The notes beneath the pieces are model-generated. The model had not been told where the DNA came from and ran no database searches. It saw only the letters and a list, made by a program, of their open reading frames with translations. Positions 8,475-16,206 of a stretch of DNA of 43,651 nt are shown piece after piece. Made by a program: the position numbers and the translations under genes. How positions within the stretch are numbered: the first letter of the stretch is position 1; every line of letters begins with the position of its first letter. The stretch covers positions 1 through 43,651 of the forward strand of contig DASYKE010000199.1 in assembly GCA_035995725.1 (NCBI GenBank), given 5' to 3'. Source of the DNA: JAQGLW01 sp035995725 (lineage in GTDB: Bacteria; Pseudomonadota; Gammaproteobacteria; Burkholderiales; Burkholderiaceae_D).

Positions 8475-9813
8475 GGCACTCGAGGATCACAGTGCCGAAG
8501 GCATTGCGATACTGACTGCGGAACCCTGGCGGTTTACCCAGGCGACTGTCATTGCGATGGTAGCGCTCGTGCTGTCCGCCCTGATCTGGTCGTTTGTCGG
8601 GCGCGCCGATGTAATCGCGACGGCCCAGGGCACGCTCTTGCCCGAGTCGGAGGTGCGGCGTGTTTATGCGCCGGTTGATGGCGAATTGGCCAATCTCTAC
8701 ATCGCGGAAGGTCAGCCGGTGTCGAAGGGCGACGTGCTTGCCCGCCTCAACGCCAGAGGCGCAATTGAAGCTGCGACCAATGCACTCGAAGCCCAATTGA
8801 AGCTCGAGGATGCGGAACGGGAATGGCGGCAATTTCCGGAGAGGAAAGCGCTGATGGAGCGCAAAGCAGCAGCCTTGAAACAGCAGATAGAAGTGGAAGA
8901 GCGTCTGCATGAGAAGCGCATTTCGGAAGGCACGACAAAGCTGGCGGAGGGGCAGAAAGCGCAACTGCAGGAAGCGCGCAGCAATCTGGACAACGCCCGT
9001 CGGGCCCGCGACGTTGCCAAGGAGGAGGCAGACAAATATGCACGGCTGTTCGCGCTGCCCGGAGGAGGCGGGGTTCCCCAGGTTCAGGTCGAAGCCAAGA
9101 AGAATGCCCTGCTGGCCGCTGAAAACACCCTGCGGGTGGCGCAATCAAAACTCGGCGAACTGAACTTCCGGCTAAGCCAGGAGTATGGAGAAGCCAGTGC
9201 GCAACTGGAGGGCAGCGGCCAGCAGCTCACGAAACTGCAGTTACAGTATGATGCGGCGCTGAAGGAAACCGGCAGCGCAGAAGACAAGTCGCGGCTGCAG
9301 GTGCAAACGGCGCGACTGGTTGCCGATGCCGCAGCCAGAATCCGGTTTGAAAACATCGATAAGGACAATTTTCTGCTCATCGTTGCGCCGGTAGACGGCG
9401 TCATCACCGATGTAATTCCCACTCAGCAGGGGGACAAGATTCAGGCCAATACGCCACTGGGCGGAATTGCGCCGAAAAATGCGCGGCAGGTTGTGAAGAT
9501 CGAGATTCCCGAGCACGACCGCGCCTTCTTGCGGGAAGGACTTCCGGTCAAGCTGAAATTCAATGCGTTTCCCTATCAGCGCTATGGCCTCATCAATGGC
9601 ACGCTGCAATATATTTCACCCGCTACCAAACCGGCGCCACAAACCAAGCAACCGGTGTACGAGGGGCGCGTCACGCTCGAACGGGATCATTACCAGGTCG
9701 CAGACAACAAGTATCCGTTGCGATACGGGATGACGGCGATTGCAGAAATCGTCGTGCGCGAGCGACGCCTGATTGACCTGGCCCTGGATCCGTTCCGGCA
9801 GATGGGGGGATGA
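8440..9813 (+). CDS. HlyD-family membrane fusion (adaptor) protein
   Basis: This 457-aa periplasmic adaptor has an inner-membrane helix at about 31-50 and a biotinyl-lipoyl-like half (VYAPVDGELANLYIAEGQPVSKGDVLARL). A long coiled-coil hairpin at about 110-290 is rich in Glu, Lys, Ala and Gln. The second lipoyl half (LLIVAPVDGVITDVIPTQQGD) is followed by a beta-barrel ending GMTAIAEIVVRERRLIDLALDPFRQM. This layout is that of type I secretion adaptors. ATG 8440 sits just after a very strong AGGAGGGGGAGG site inside the end of the FHA gene. A second ATG follows immediately. No ABC transporter or peptidase-ABC gene accompanies it here, so the inner-membrane pump must lie elsewhere, perhaps left of the window, or be replaced by another protein. 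Confidence 0.9.
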   Translation: MMNGNRLRSLTEALEDHSAEGIAILTAEPWRFTQATVIAMVALVLSALIWSFVGRADVIATAQGTLLPESEVRRVYAPVDGELANLYIAEGQPVSKGDVLARLNARGAIEAATNALEAQLKLEDAEREWRQFPERKALMERKAAALKQQIEVEERLHEKRISEGTTKLAEGQKAQLQEARSNLDNARRARDVAKEEADKYARLFALPGGGGVPQVQVEAKKNALLAAENTLRVAQSKLGELNFRLSQEYGEASAQLEGSGQQLTKLQLQYDAALKETGSAEDKSRLQVQTARLVADAAARIRFENIDKDNFLLIVAPVDGVITDVIPTQQGDKIQANTPLGGIAPKNARQVVKIEIPEHDRAFLREGLPVKLKFNAFPYQRYGLINGTLQYISPATKPAPQTKQPVYEGRVTLERDHYQVADNKYPLRYGMTAIAEIVVRERRLIDLALDPFRQMGG

Positions 9814-9845
9814 TTCTGCGCCGGCATGACTTATTATTGCGCACC

Positions 9846-9870
9846 GCACGAGAGGTATTTTCTCTCGTGC
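9846..9870 (+). terminator. Hairpin after the HlyD gene
   Basis: GCACGAGAG (9846-9854) and CTCTCGTGC (9862-9870) form a perfect 9-bp stem with a 7-nt loop, 32 bp after the HlyD stop. There is no U-run after it, so it may be a weak or Rho-assisted terminator, or a 3' stabilising hairpin for the export operon. Confidence 0.5.
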
Positions 9871-10022
9871 CCGCAAACCAGTAGAGTGGCAATATTGGCG
9901 CTCCACCTGGGCGCGATCTCCGCTAACAGAAAATTGAAAAACCGTAAAGGACGCAACTGGCGTGCGGGCTTATCTCAAAAGGCTCAAAAGGCCGTGTTAA
10001 AAGGTTTGCCTTGAGAGCCGTG

Positions 10023-10622
10023 ATGGAAACATACGAAACGATTAGAGAATTCTGGTTCGGCCCGAACACCGATGACAAAGCCGTCGTGGAAGACCGTTCC
10101 CGCCTATGGTGGTCGAAAAATCCGGCGACTGACAAAGACATGCGGCAGCGATTCGAAACAATGATGACCAAGGCCGCAAATCATGAGCTCGATTCATGGG
10201 CGGCGACCCCGGGTGGATGCCTGGCACTGATTCTATTAACGGACCAGTTTCCAAGAAATATCTATCGAAATACCCCAAGGTGTTTTTCATTCGATCCGTT
10301 GGCGCGATCATGGTGTAAAGATGGAATCCAGCATGGTTTCCACAAGCGCCTTCGGCCCATCGAGCGGGTCTTTTTTTATCTGCCGTTGGAACATTCGGAG
10401 TCACCGGAAGACCAGAATCAGTCAGTCGCTTTATATGAGGAACTGGCATCCGGACGCAATTCAGAACACGGGCCAAAGTTTGACGGTTTCCTTCGCTTCG
10501 CCATACGTCACCGAGATATTATCAAGCGGTTCAACCGTTTCCCGCATCGCAACCAGATTCTTGGACGGGAGTCCTCACCGGAGGAACTTGCCTTTCTCAA
10601 AGAAAAAAGGTCGTCATTTTGA
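10023..10622 (+). CDS. DUF924 family protein
   Basis: This roughly 199-aa soluble protein matches DUF924 over its whole length. It starts with the family-typical IREFWFG motif, then RSRLWWSKNPATDKDMRQRF, GCLALILLTDQFPRNIYRNTP, ERVFFYLPLEHSES and FAIRHRDIIKRFNRFPHRNQILGR. The family adopts a TPR-like helical fold and has no established biochemical role. ATG 10023 is preferred over the upstream TTG at 10011 in the same frame. It lies 209 bp after the HlyD gene and converges with the LysR gene, so it is probably its own transcription unit. Confidence 0.85.
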   Translation: METYETIREFWFGPNTDDKAVVEDRSRLWWSKNPATDKDMRQRFETMMTKAANHELDSWAATPGGCLALILLTDQFPRNIYRNTPRCFSFDPLARSWCKDGIQHGFHKRLRPIERVFFYLPLEHSESPEDQNQSVALYEELASGRNSEHGPKFDGFLRFAIRHRDIIKRFNRFPHRNQILGRESSPEELAFLKEKRSSF

Positions 10623-10696
10623 CCATTTTAAAACGACAATTAACCAGGGCGCAGGAGTGACCCAGCATGTCCGCCCCGCGCGTAGCAGCAGGCAAT

Positions 10697-11620
10697 CTAT
10701 GCCGCGCCTGCGCCAATCTGCAATGCGTGATGGGTGGCAAACAGCTCCGCAATCCATTCAACAAACGCCCGTACCTTGGCCGACAAATGCCGGTTCTGCG
10801 GATATACCACATGCAGCGGAATCGGATCGGTACGCCAGTCTTCGAGCAGCAATTCAAGCCGTCCGGATTGAAGATGGTGCGGCAGCTGAAATGACGGCAG
10901 CTGCATCACGCCGAGGCCCGACAGGCCTGCCGCCATGTGCGCGTCGGAATTGTTGACGGCAAAGCTGCCGTGCAGCGCAAGCTGAATCCGTTCGCCGCCT
11001 TTGGCAAAGTCCCAGTCAATGATATTGCCGGTCTTGGCGGAGAAATAATTGATGCAGTTATGCCGCATGAGATCGTGCGGATGGCCCGGGCGGCCGTGCC
11101 GGTCAAGATAGGATGGAGCGGCGCAGGTGGAAAAATACAGTGCACCGACCCGTCGTGCAATCAATGTCGAGTCCGGCAGTTCGCCGCCGCGTACGGCGCA
11201 ATCGACGCCTTCTTCGATCAAATCCACCGGCCGGTCGCCGCATCCCATCTCCAGCACGATACCCGGATACCGCTCGAAAAAAAGCGGCAGCGCGGGAATG
11301 ATGATCTGGCGCCCGAGGCCGGTCGGCACATCCACCCGCAGCCGTCCGCTTGGGCTGCTGCGGTTGCTTGAAAGCGATTCCTCGGTATCGCGTACATCGG
11401 CCAGGATGCTCAGGCACCGCTCGTAGTACGCAGCGCCATCTGCCGTCACGCTGACCTGGCGCGTGGTGCGGTTAAGCAGCTTGACGGAGAGCGTTGCTTC
11501 CAGTCCCTGAATAAGCGTGGATACGGTTGCCTTGGGCATGTGCAGGTTTTCCGCCGCGCGCGTAAAGCCGCCGGAATCGACCACATGCACAAACACTTCC
11601 ATTGCCTGCAATTTATCCAT
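10697..11620 (-). CDS. LysR-family transcriptional regulator
   Basis: This 307-aa regulator has an N-terminal winged HTH (MEVFVHVVDSGGFTRAAENLHMPKATVSTLIQGLEATLSVKLLNRTTRQVSVTADG) and a periplasmic-binding-like effector domain. It belongs to the CrgA-like subgroup recognisable by GRLRVDVPTGLGRQIIIPALP and the VDCAVRGGELPDSTLIARRVG segment. It is divergent from the small membrane protein, alpha/beta hydrolase-like, NemA, RibA series, whose expression it probably controls. Two short palindromes lie between the divergent starts. The inducer is not predictable; an electrophile or quinone would fit the target genes. Confidence 0.92.
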   Translation of the reverse strand: MDKLQAMEVFVHVVDSGGFTRAAENLHMPKATVSTLIQGLEATLSVKLLNRTTRQVSVTADGAAYYERCLSILADVRDTEESLSSNRSSPSGRLRVDVPTGLGRQIIIPALPLFFERYPGIVLEMGCGDRPVDLIEEGVDCAVRGGELPDSTLIARRVGALYFSTCAAPSYLDRHGRPGHPHDLMRHNCINYFSAKTGNIIDWDFAKGGERIQLALHGSFAVNNSDAHMAAGLSGLGVMQLPSFQLPHHLQSGRLELLLEDWRTDPIPLHVVYPQNRHLSAKVRAFVEWIAELFATHHALQIGAGAA

Positions 11621-11630
11621 TTGGGCCTAT

Positions 11631-11681
11631 TGTTCAGATTTATGAACAGTCAATTCATATAACACTAGTTTATCTGATAAA
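11631..11681. promoter_or_regulatory. Two palindromes between divergent LysR and membrane-protein genes
   Basis: TGTTCA-N6-TGAACA (11631-11648) is a perfect dyad 11 bp upstream of the LysR start. TTTATC-T-GATAAA (11669-11681) is a second dyad 21 bp further. LysR regulators commonly bind an autoregulatory dyad and a nearby activation site in the shared intergenic region, so these are the natural candidates. Confidence 0.5.
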
Positions 11682-11735
11682 TAAATACAGTTATATTTGT
11701 GCTTTGCAACATTATTATTGTAATCGAGAAAAATC

Positions 11736-11984
11736 ATGATGTTCCCAGATCGGACAGCCGCTTTGTTTTTGATGAGCCTGGCATCGCTCGGCTTGGCGTC
11801 GCTCACCCTGGCCGGTATCGCCATTGTCGCTTCGAATGATCTGGATGGCAGCCGGCAGTTGCATGCGGAATACGTCGGGTTCGACGCGTTGGCCTACCAG
11901 GTTTTCGGGAAGAACAGGCCTGCCGGCAACGGCTTGAACGGCGCACAGCCTGCGACATTGACCACGCAGACTGGCGGCAAATGA
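11736..11984 (+). CDS. Small single-pass membrane protein
   Basis: The product is 82 aa with one hydrophobic helix (about 8-31, AALFLMSLASLGLASLTLAGIAIVA) and a polar tail of about 50 residues. No family was recognised. Its stop overlaps the next start by 4 nt (ATGA), and it lies directly downstream of the LysR-divergent promoter region. It is therefore probably a genuine first gene of the operon and not a chance frame. Confidence 0.65.
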   Translation: MMFPDRTAALFLMSLASLGLASLTLAGIAIVASNDLDGSRQLHAEYVGFDALAYQVFGKNRPAGNGLNGAQPATLTTQTGGK

Positions 11985-12928
11985 GCGCAATGAACCATGC
12001 GATTGATCCAGTCATGACGCGACCCGCAACACCTGTTGCCGCAAACAGCGATGAATCGGGATTGGCCGTACGAGCGCTCGCTTTGCCGGGCGCGCACGAT
12101 GAACTTGCCGCACGGCTGTATGCGATACCGGCCGCCCAGGCTGCCGATGGACTGATAGTCTTTTTTCACCAAGGCGGTTTTGTCGGCGGCTGCCTGGAAG
12201 AGTCCGATAAATTCGTGCGCGCACTGGCGTTTCGTACCAATCTGCCGGTGCTGGCCGCTGCCTATACCCTGGCTGGCCAACAGCCGTTTCCTGCCGCAGT
12301 CGAGGATAGCCATGCTGTTCTTTGCTGGGCAGCCAAAAATCATGCGGCGCTGGGCTGGAACGGTACACGGCTGATTACCGCAGGCATCGAAGCAGGGGGC
12401 AACCTCGCAGCTGTATCCGCACTGGTTGCACGTGATCGTGGCGGGCCGGCCCTGGCTGCGCAAATTCTGATCATGCCGATGCTCGATCCGGGTCTGACAA
12501 GCTGTTCGATGCGCTCGTTGACGGCCGGCCCCGGTGTGGCCGGTGTAGCTGAAGCGTGTGCGGCCGGCTATCGCGGCTATCTGCCGCGTGCGGCCGACCG
12601 GACTCACCCATATGCTTCGCCGCTGCAATCGAGTCGTTTGAAGGGTTTGCCGGCTGCGCTAATCCTGTCCGCCGAAGACGATCCGCTGCGCGACGAGGCC
12701 GAACAATATGGCGGGAAGCTGAGTGCGGCCGGTATCAGGACGCTGGTCAGGCGCCTGCCGGCTGTGCCTTTGCAAGACGGGAAGGCACGTTGCGAATGCG
12801 CGCGGGACGATGGCGCGCTAAATGAAATTGCTGCATTCATTGCCGGGCTGGAAACCCGGCACGGCCCGTCGACGAGAAATTCGATCGATACCGAAGCGGG
12901 CAATCCCAAGCGGAATTCCGGGCGATAG
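11981..12928 (+). CDS. Alpha/beta-hydrolase-3 homologue with lost catalytic residues (pseudoenzyme)
   Basis: The 315-aa sequence follows the hormone-sensitive-lipase-like alpha/beta hydrolase layout. An oxyanion motif HGGGF appears as HQGGF (63-67), with YTLAGQQPFPAAVEDSHAVLCW after it. The nucleophile elbow normally reads GDSAGG but here reads GIEAGG, with Glu137 where Ser is expected. The acid region AEDDPLRDE (D234) is kept. Where the catalytic His should follow (about 260-275) there is PAVPLQDGKARCECARDD with no His. Two of three triad residues are thus absent while the fold-defining residues and frame remain intact. It is probably a non-hydrolytic binding or scaffold protein. It is coupled to the small membrane protein by a 4-nt overlap and lies 53 bp before nemA. 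Confidence 0.85.
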   Translation: MSAMNHAIDPVMTRPATPVAANSDESGLAVRALALPGAHDELAARLYAIPAAQAADGLIVFFHQGGFVGGCLEESDKFVRALAFRTNLPVLAAAYTLAGQQPFPAAVEDSHAVLCWAAKNHAALGWNGTRLITAGIEAGGNLAAVSALVARDRGGPALAAQILIMPMLDPGLTSCSMRSLTAGPGVAGVAEACAAGYRGYLPRAADRTHPYASPLQSSRLKGLPAALILSAEDDPLRDEAEQYGGKLSAAGIRTLVRRLPAVPLQDGKARCECARDDGALNEIAAFIAGLETRHGPSTRNSIDTEAGNPKRNSGR

Positions 12929-12981
12929 CGCCCGGAATTCACCTCTGTGCAGCACAAATCAATCTTCTCAAGGGAAAAACT

Positions 12982-14103
12982 ATGTCCAATTTAAATGCGC
13001 ATACCACCATTCAATCCGACCTGTTTGAACCAGTCCGATTCGGCCCATACAAATTGGCCAACCGCATCGTGATGGCTCCGCTGACGCGCAGTCGTGCGCA
13101 AAAAGGCGATGTTCCGAGCGTGCTCGCGCCGGAATATTACAGACAGCGTGCCACGGCGGGCCTGATCATCGCCGAGGCCACCCAGATATCGCCGCAGGGC
13201 AAAGGCTATGCATTCACGCCCGGCATTTATAACGAAGCGCAGGTTGAAGGATGGAAAGCCGTCACTGCGGCGGTTCACAAGGAAGGCGGGCGTATTTTTT
13301 TGCAGTTGTGGCATGTCGGCCGTATTTCGCATCCTGCGCTGCAGCCGAATGGCGACCTGCCGGTCGCCCCATCGGCTGTCCGGCCTGAAGGAAATGCATT
13401 TACCGAAGCGGGTTTCGTGCCGTTCGTCACGCCGCGAGCACTGGAAACCGCTGAAATACCCGGCATCATCCAACAATACCGTGTCGCCTCGCAGTACGCT
13501 ATGGACGCCGGTTTCGATGGCGTCGAAATCCATGCCGCCAATGGTTACCTGATCGACCAGTTCCTACGCGACGGCACCAACCGTCGCACTGATGCGTATG
13601 GCGGATCGCTGCAAAACCGCGCTCGGCTATTGCTTGAAGTGACCGCCGCAGTCGTCGCCATTTGGGGCGCTGACCGCGTGGGCATACGGCTGTCGCCGAT
13701 CAGCCCCGCCAACGACATGAAGGATAGCGACCCCGCGAAAATCTTCACCTATGCAGTGGAGCAATTGAACCGGTTCGGCCTGCTTTATCTGCATCTGGTC
13801 GAAGGCGCAACCGGCGGGCCACGCCAGGTTGAAAACGGTTTCGACCTGCAGATCTTGCGGCGCCTGTTCAAGGGCATTTACATTGCCAATAACGGTTATG
13901 ATCGCGAACTGGCGGTGAAAGCGCGTCAGGACGGAACAGCCGACCTGGTTGCGTTCGGACGTCCGTTCATTTCCAATCCGGATCTGGTTGATCGCTTATC
14001 CATCGCGGCGCCTCTCAATAGCCTGGATGCCAATACGCTGTATGGCGGCGGCGCAAAAGGATACACCGATTATCCGTTTCTGAATGACAAGAAGGTGGCT
14101 TGA
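12982..14103 (+). CDS. nemA: NemA-like alkene reductase (Old Yellow Enzyme)
   Basis: The product is a 373-aa FMN-dependent ene-reductase that reduces activated C=C bonds (N-ethylmaleimide, enones, nitro compounds) with NAD(P)H. Recognisable motifs are FGPYKLANRIVMAPLTRSRA, YYRQRATAGLIIAEAT, LQLWHVGRISH, the substrate-binding H184-AA-N187-G-Y189 and FLRDGTNRRTDAYGGS. The FMN-phosphate region is IANNGYDRELA with VAFGRPFISNPDLV. AAGGG lies about 8 nt before ATG 12982. The gene sits between the hydrolase-like gene and ribA. RibA supplies the flavin precursor this enzyme depends on. The exact substrate is unknown. Confidence 0.93.
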   Translation: MSNLNAHTTIQSDLFEPVRFGPYKLANRIVMAPLTRSRAQKGDVPSVLAPEYYRQRATAGLIIAEATQISPQGKGYAFTPGIYNEAQVEGWKAVTAAVHKEGGRIFLQLWHVGRISHPALQPNGDLPVAPSAVRPEGNAFTEAGFVPFVTPRALETAEIPGIIQQYRVASQYAMDAGFDGVEIHAANGYLIDQFLRDGTNRRTDAYGGSLQNRARLLLEVTAAVVAIWGADRVGIRLSPISPANDMKDSDPAKIFTYAVEQLNRFGLLYLHLVEGATGGPRQVENGFDLQILRRLFKGIYIANNGYDRELAVKARQDGTADLVAFGRPFISNPDLVDRLSIAAPLNSLDANTLYGGGAKGYTDYPFLNDKKVA

Positions 14104-14104
14104 C

Positions 14105-14137
14105 CTTGCATGGTGAACTTGGCGTTCACCATGCAAG
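14105..14137 (+). terminator. Perfect 14-bp hairpin after nemA
   Basis: CTTGCATGGTGAAC (14105-14118) and GTTCACCATGCAAG (14124-14137) form a perfect stem with a 5-nt loop, one base after the nemA stop. No U-run follows. It may be a Rho-independent-like terminator lacking its tail, an mRNA 3'-end protector, or a processing site separating nemA from ribA. Confidence 0.6.
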
Positions 14138-14190
14138 CCGACAGCTTTACCCCGCCGAAGTGTGAAGAGCGTGAGGCGAGTGCAGTACAT

Positions 14191-14213
14191 GAAGCCACCA
14201 TCCCGGTGGCTTC
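14191..14213 (+). promoter_or_regulatory. Hairpin in the ribA leader
   Basis: GAAGCCACC (14191-14199) and GGTGGCTTC (14205-14213) form a perfect 9-bp stem with a 5-nt loop, ending 30 nt before the ribA ATG. I searched by eye for the conserved blocks of the FMN riboswitch (RFN) and did not find them. This is therefore either the terminator of the upstream unit or an unclassified leader structure. Confidence 0.45.
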
Positions 14214-14243
14214 CCTCATACCCAACCAACCTTGTGAGCTGCC

Positions 14244-14948
14244 ATGCACCAGCAACCAACTATAGTTCCGGGTTCATCATCGGAAGAGAACCTGGAATAC
14301 ATCGCGTCCTGTGAGCTGCCCACGCCTTGGGCTGTATTCGTGCTCCATGCTTTTGCGGATCAAGCTTCCGGCAAAGAACATTTGGCGCTCACGCTTGGCG
14401 ATGTCGCCGATGGCGAGCCGGTGTTGTCGCGAATTCATTCCGAGTGCCTGACCGGCGATGCGCTGTTCAGCCAGCGCTGCGATTGCGGTGCGCAATTGGA
14501 GAATGCCCTCAAAAAAATCGGCGAAGAAGGCCGCGGCGCGCTGCTCTATTTGCGGCAGGAAGGCCGCGGCATCGGGCTCGTCAACAAGATCCGCGCTTAT
14601 CAATTGCAGGATGCCGGTGCCGACACCGTCGAGGCCAACCACGAACTCGGATTTGGCGCCGATCAGCGCACTTATGATCTGTGCCGGCCAATGCTGCGCC
14701 ACCTTGGAATCAAGAAATTGCGGCTGATGACCAACAATCCGCGCAAGATCGCCGCGCTGCAAGAGTTGGGCATGTCGGTAGTGGAGCGCCTTCCGCTGAT
14801 TGTGAATCGCAATCCATTCAACGACCGCTATCTGGATACCAAGACGTCCAAACTCGGCCACTTGATTCCTGCAAATAGTGTTGATACGGAAGAAAACTCC
14901 GCAAGCGACGACGGTACCGTTGATTGCATACCTGCAGCCATCTCGTAA
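14244..14948 (+). CDS. ribA: GTP cyclohydrolase II
   Basis: The product is 234 aa and catalyses the first step of riboflavin synthesis (GTP to 2,5-diamino-6-ribosylamino-pyrimidinone phosphate, formate and pyrophosphate). The zinc-binding triad is visible as HSECLTGD plus QRCDCG. Further markers are LYLRQEGRGIGLVNKIRAYQLQDAGADTVEAN, LGFGADQRTYD, LMTNNPRKIAAL and the C-terminal YLDTKTSKLGHL. There is no fused RibB domain. An extra N-terminal segment and an extra Ser/Asp-rich C-terminal tail (about 30 aa) flank the core. Its position between nemA and a quinone-reductase-like gene suggests a dedicated, inducible flavin-supply copy, not the housekeeping rib operon gene. Confidence 0.93.
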   Translation: MHQQPTIVPGSSSEENLEYIASCELPTPWAVFVLHAFADQASGKEHLALTLGDVADGEPVLSRIHSECLTGDALFSQRCDCGAQLENALKKIGEEGRGALLYLRQEGRGIGLVNKIRAYQLQDAGADTVEANHELGFGADQRTYDLCRPMLRHLGIKKLRLMTNNPRKIAALQELGMSVVERLPLIVNRNPFNDRYLDTKTSKLGHLIPANSVDTEENSASDDGTVDCIPAAIS

Positions 14949-15134
14949 ATTGGCCCGCGTGGCAGATGAATTTGGCAAACCTTGGAGCCGCCATGTGGTC
15001 TCAAGATGCGAGCCAATGCTTTGTCACATGCTTGCCAGTCGGTCGATTTCCACGCTTTGTCCAAGCTGGGGCGCATTCAGAAATCTTCTCTACAGCAAGT
15101 TGCGCATGGTCCGGCCATTTTTCAAGGAGTAAAC

Positions 15135-16148
15135 ATGAAAGCAGTTGGTTACAGACAACCTCATGCCATCGACCACCCGGATGCATTGACGGATATTGAA
15201 TTGCCCGAGCCATCTCCCGGCGGCCACGACATTCTGGTGGAGGTTCGCGCAATTTCGGTCAATCCCGTCGATACCAAGGTTCGCCGCAGCACCGCGCCGC
15301 CTGAAGGGGAAGTGAAAGTGCTGGGATGGGACGCGGCCGGTGTGGTACGCGCCATCGGTGATCAGGTGACCCTGTTCCAGCCCGGCGACCGGGTCATGTA
15401 CGCAGGATCCCTTCTGCGGCCGGGTACAAACAGCGAGTTGCACCTGGTGGATGAACGCATAGTCGGACATGCGCCAAAAACCCTCGATTTCGAAGCAGCC
15501 GCAGCATTGCCGCTGACTACCATCACGGCCTGGGAAATGCTTTTTGATCGACTCCGGATCAAGGAATATGAAACAGCCGGCAATCAGACATTGATGATCG
15601 TCGGTGCCGCCGGCGGCGTGGGATCGATCATGGTGCAGCTGGCACGTCGGCTAACCGGTGTGACGGTTGTCGGCAGTGCGTCCAGACCGGAAACGAAAGC
15701 CTGGATCCAGAACTTGGGTGCCCACCACGTCATTGATCACTCCAGACCGCTTTCGGAAGAGCTCAAGAAAATCGGCATTCCGCAAGTGGATTACGTGGCA
15801 AGCCTGACCCACACCGGCTTGCATCTGCCCGAGATCGTCGCGTCGCTCGCACCGCAAGGAAAGCTCGGCCTGATCGATGATCCGGAATCGCTGAATATTC
15901 TTTTGCTCAAACGAAAGAGCATTTCGCTGCACTGGGAGTTCATGTACACACGGTCGATGTTCAATACGCCCGACATGATCGAACAGCATCGCCTATTGAA
16001 CAGGGTTGCAGATCTGATCGATTCAGGAGTGCTGAAATCGACTCTGGCCGAGCGCTTCGGTACGATCAATGCGGCGAACCTTCGTCGCGCGCACGAACTG
16101 CTGGAAAGCGGAAAGTCACGCGGCAAGATCGTATTGTCCGGCTTCTAA
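15135..16148 (+). CDS. Zinc-type alcohol dehydrogenase / quinone-oxidoreductase family protein
   Basis: This 337-aa MDR-superfamily reductase has a GroES-like N-terminal half (LPEPSPGGHDILVEVRAISVNPVDTKVR, LGWDAAGVVRAIGDQVTLFQPGDRVMYAG). A Rossmann domain follows with the NADPH-binding glycine motif IVGAAGGVGSIMVQLARRL and ends in SGKSRGKIVLSG. The catalytic zinc ligands of true alcohol dehydrogenases are not evident, as usual for the zinc-binding-dehydrogenase/QOR branch. ATG 15135 has AAGGAG 5 nt upstream; the longer open frame before it looks non-coding. It follows ribA by 186 bp. The enzyme probably reduces quinones or enones, consistent with the neighbouring NemA. Confidence 0.88.
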   Translation: MKAVGYRQPHAIDHPDALTDIELPEPSPGGHDILVEVRAISVNPVDTKVRRSTAPPEGEVKVLGWDAAGVVRAIGDQVTLFQPGDRVMYAGSLLRPGTNSELHLVDERIVGHAPKTLDFEAAAALPLTTITAWEMLFDRLRIKEYETAGNQTLMIVGAAGGVGSIMVQLARRLTGVTVVGSASRPETKAWIQNLGAHHVIDHSRPLSEELKKIGIPQVDYVASLTHTGLHLPEIVASLAPQGKLGLIDDPESLNILLLKRKSISLHWEFMYTRSMFNTPDMIEQHRLLNRVADLIDSGVLKSTLAERFGTINAANLRRAHELLESGKSRGKIVLSGF

Positions 16149-16206
16149 ACTGACAGCGCTGTCCGATGCCATCGAACATGTCTTGATCGAATTGGAGTAT
16201 GAGCCC

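Noticed and set aside
14138..14243. FMN riboswitch upstream of ribA
   Set aside because: The conserved RFN sequence blocks are absent; only simple hairpins are present.
14982..15134. N-terminal extension of the zinc-type dehydrogenase from 14982
   Set aside because: The extension lacks family similarity and a strong AAGGAG site precedes the ATG at 15135.
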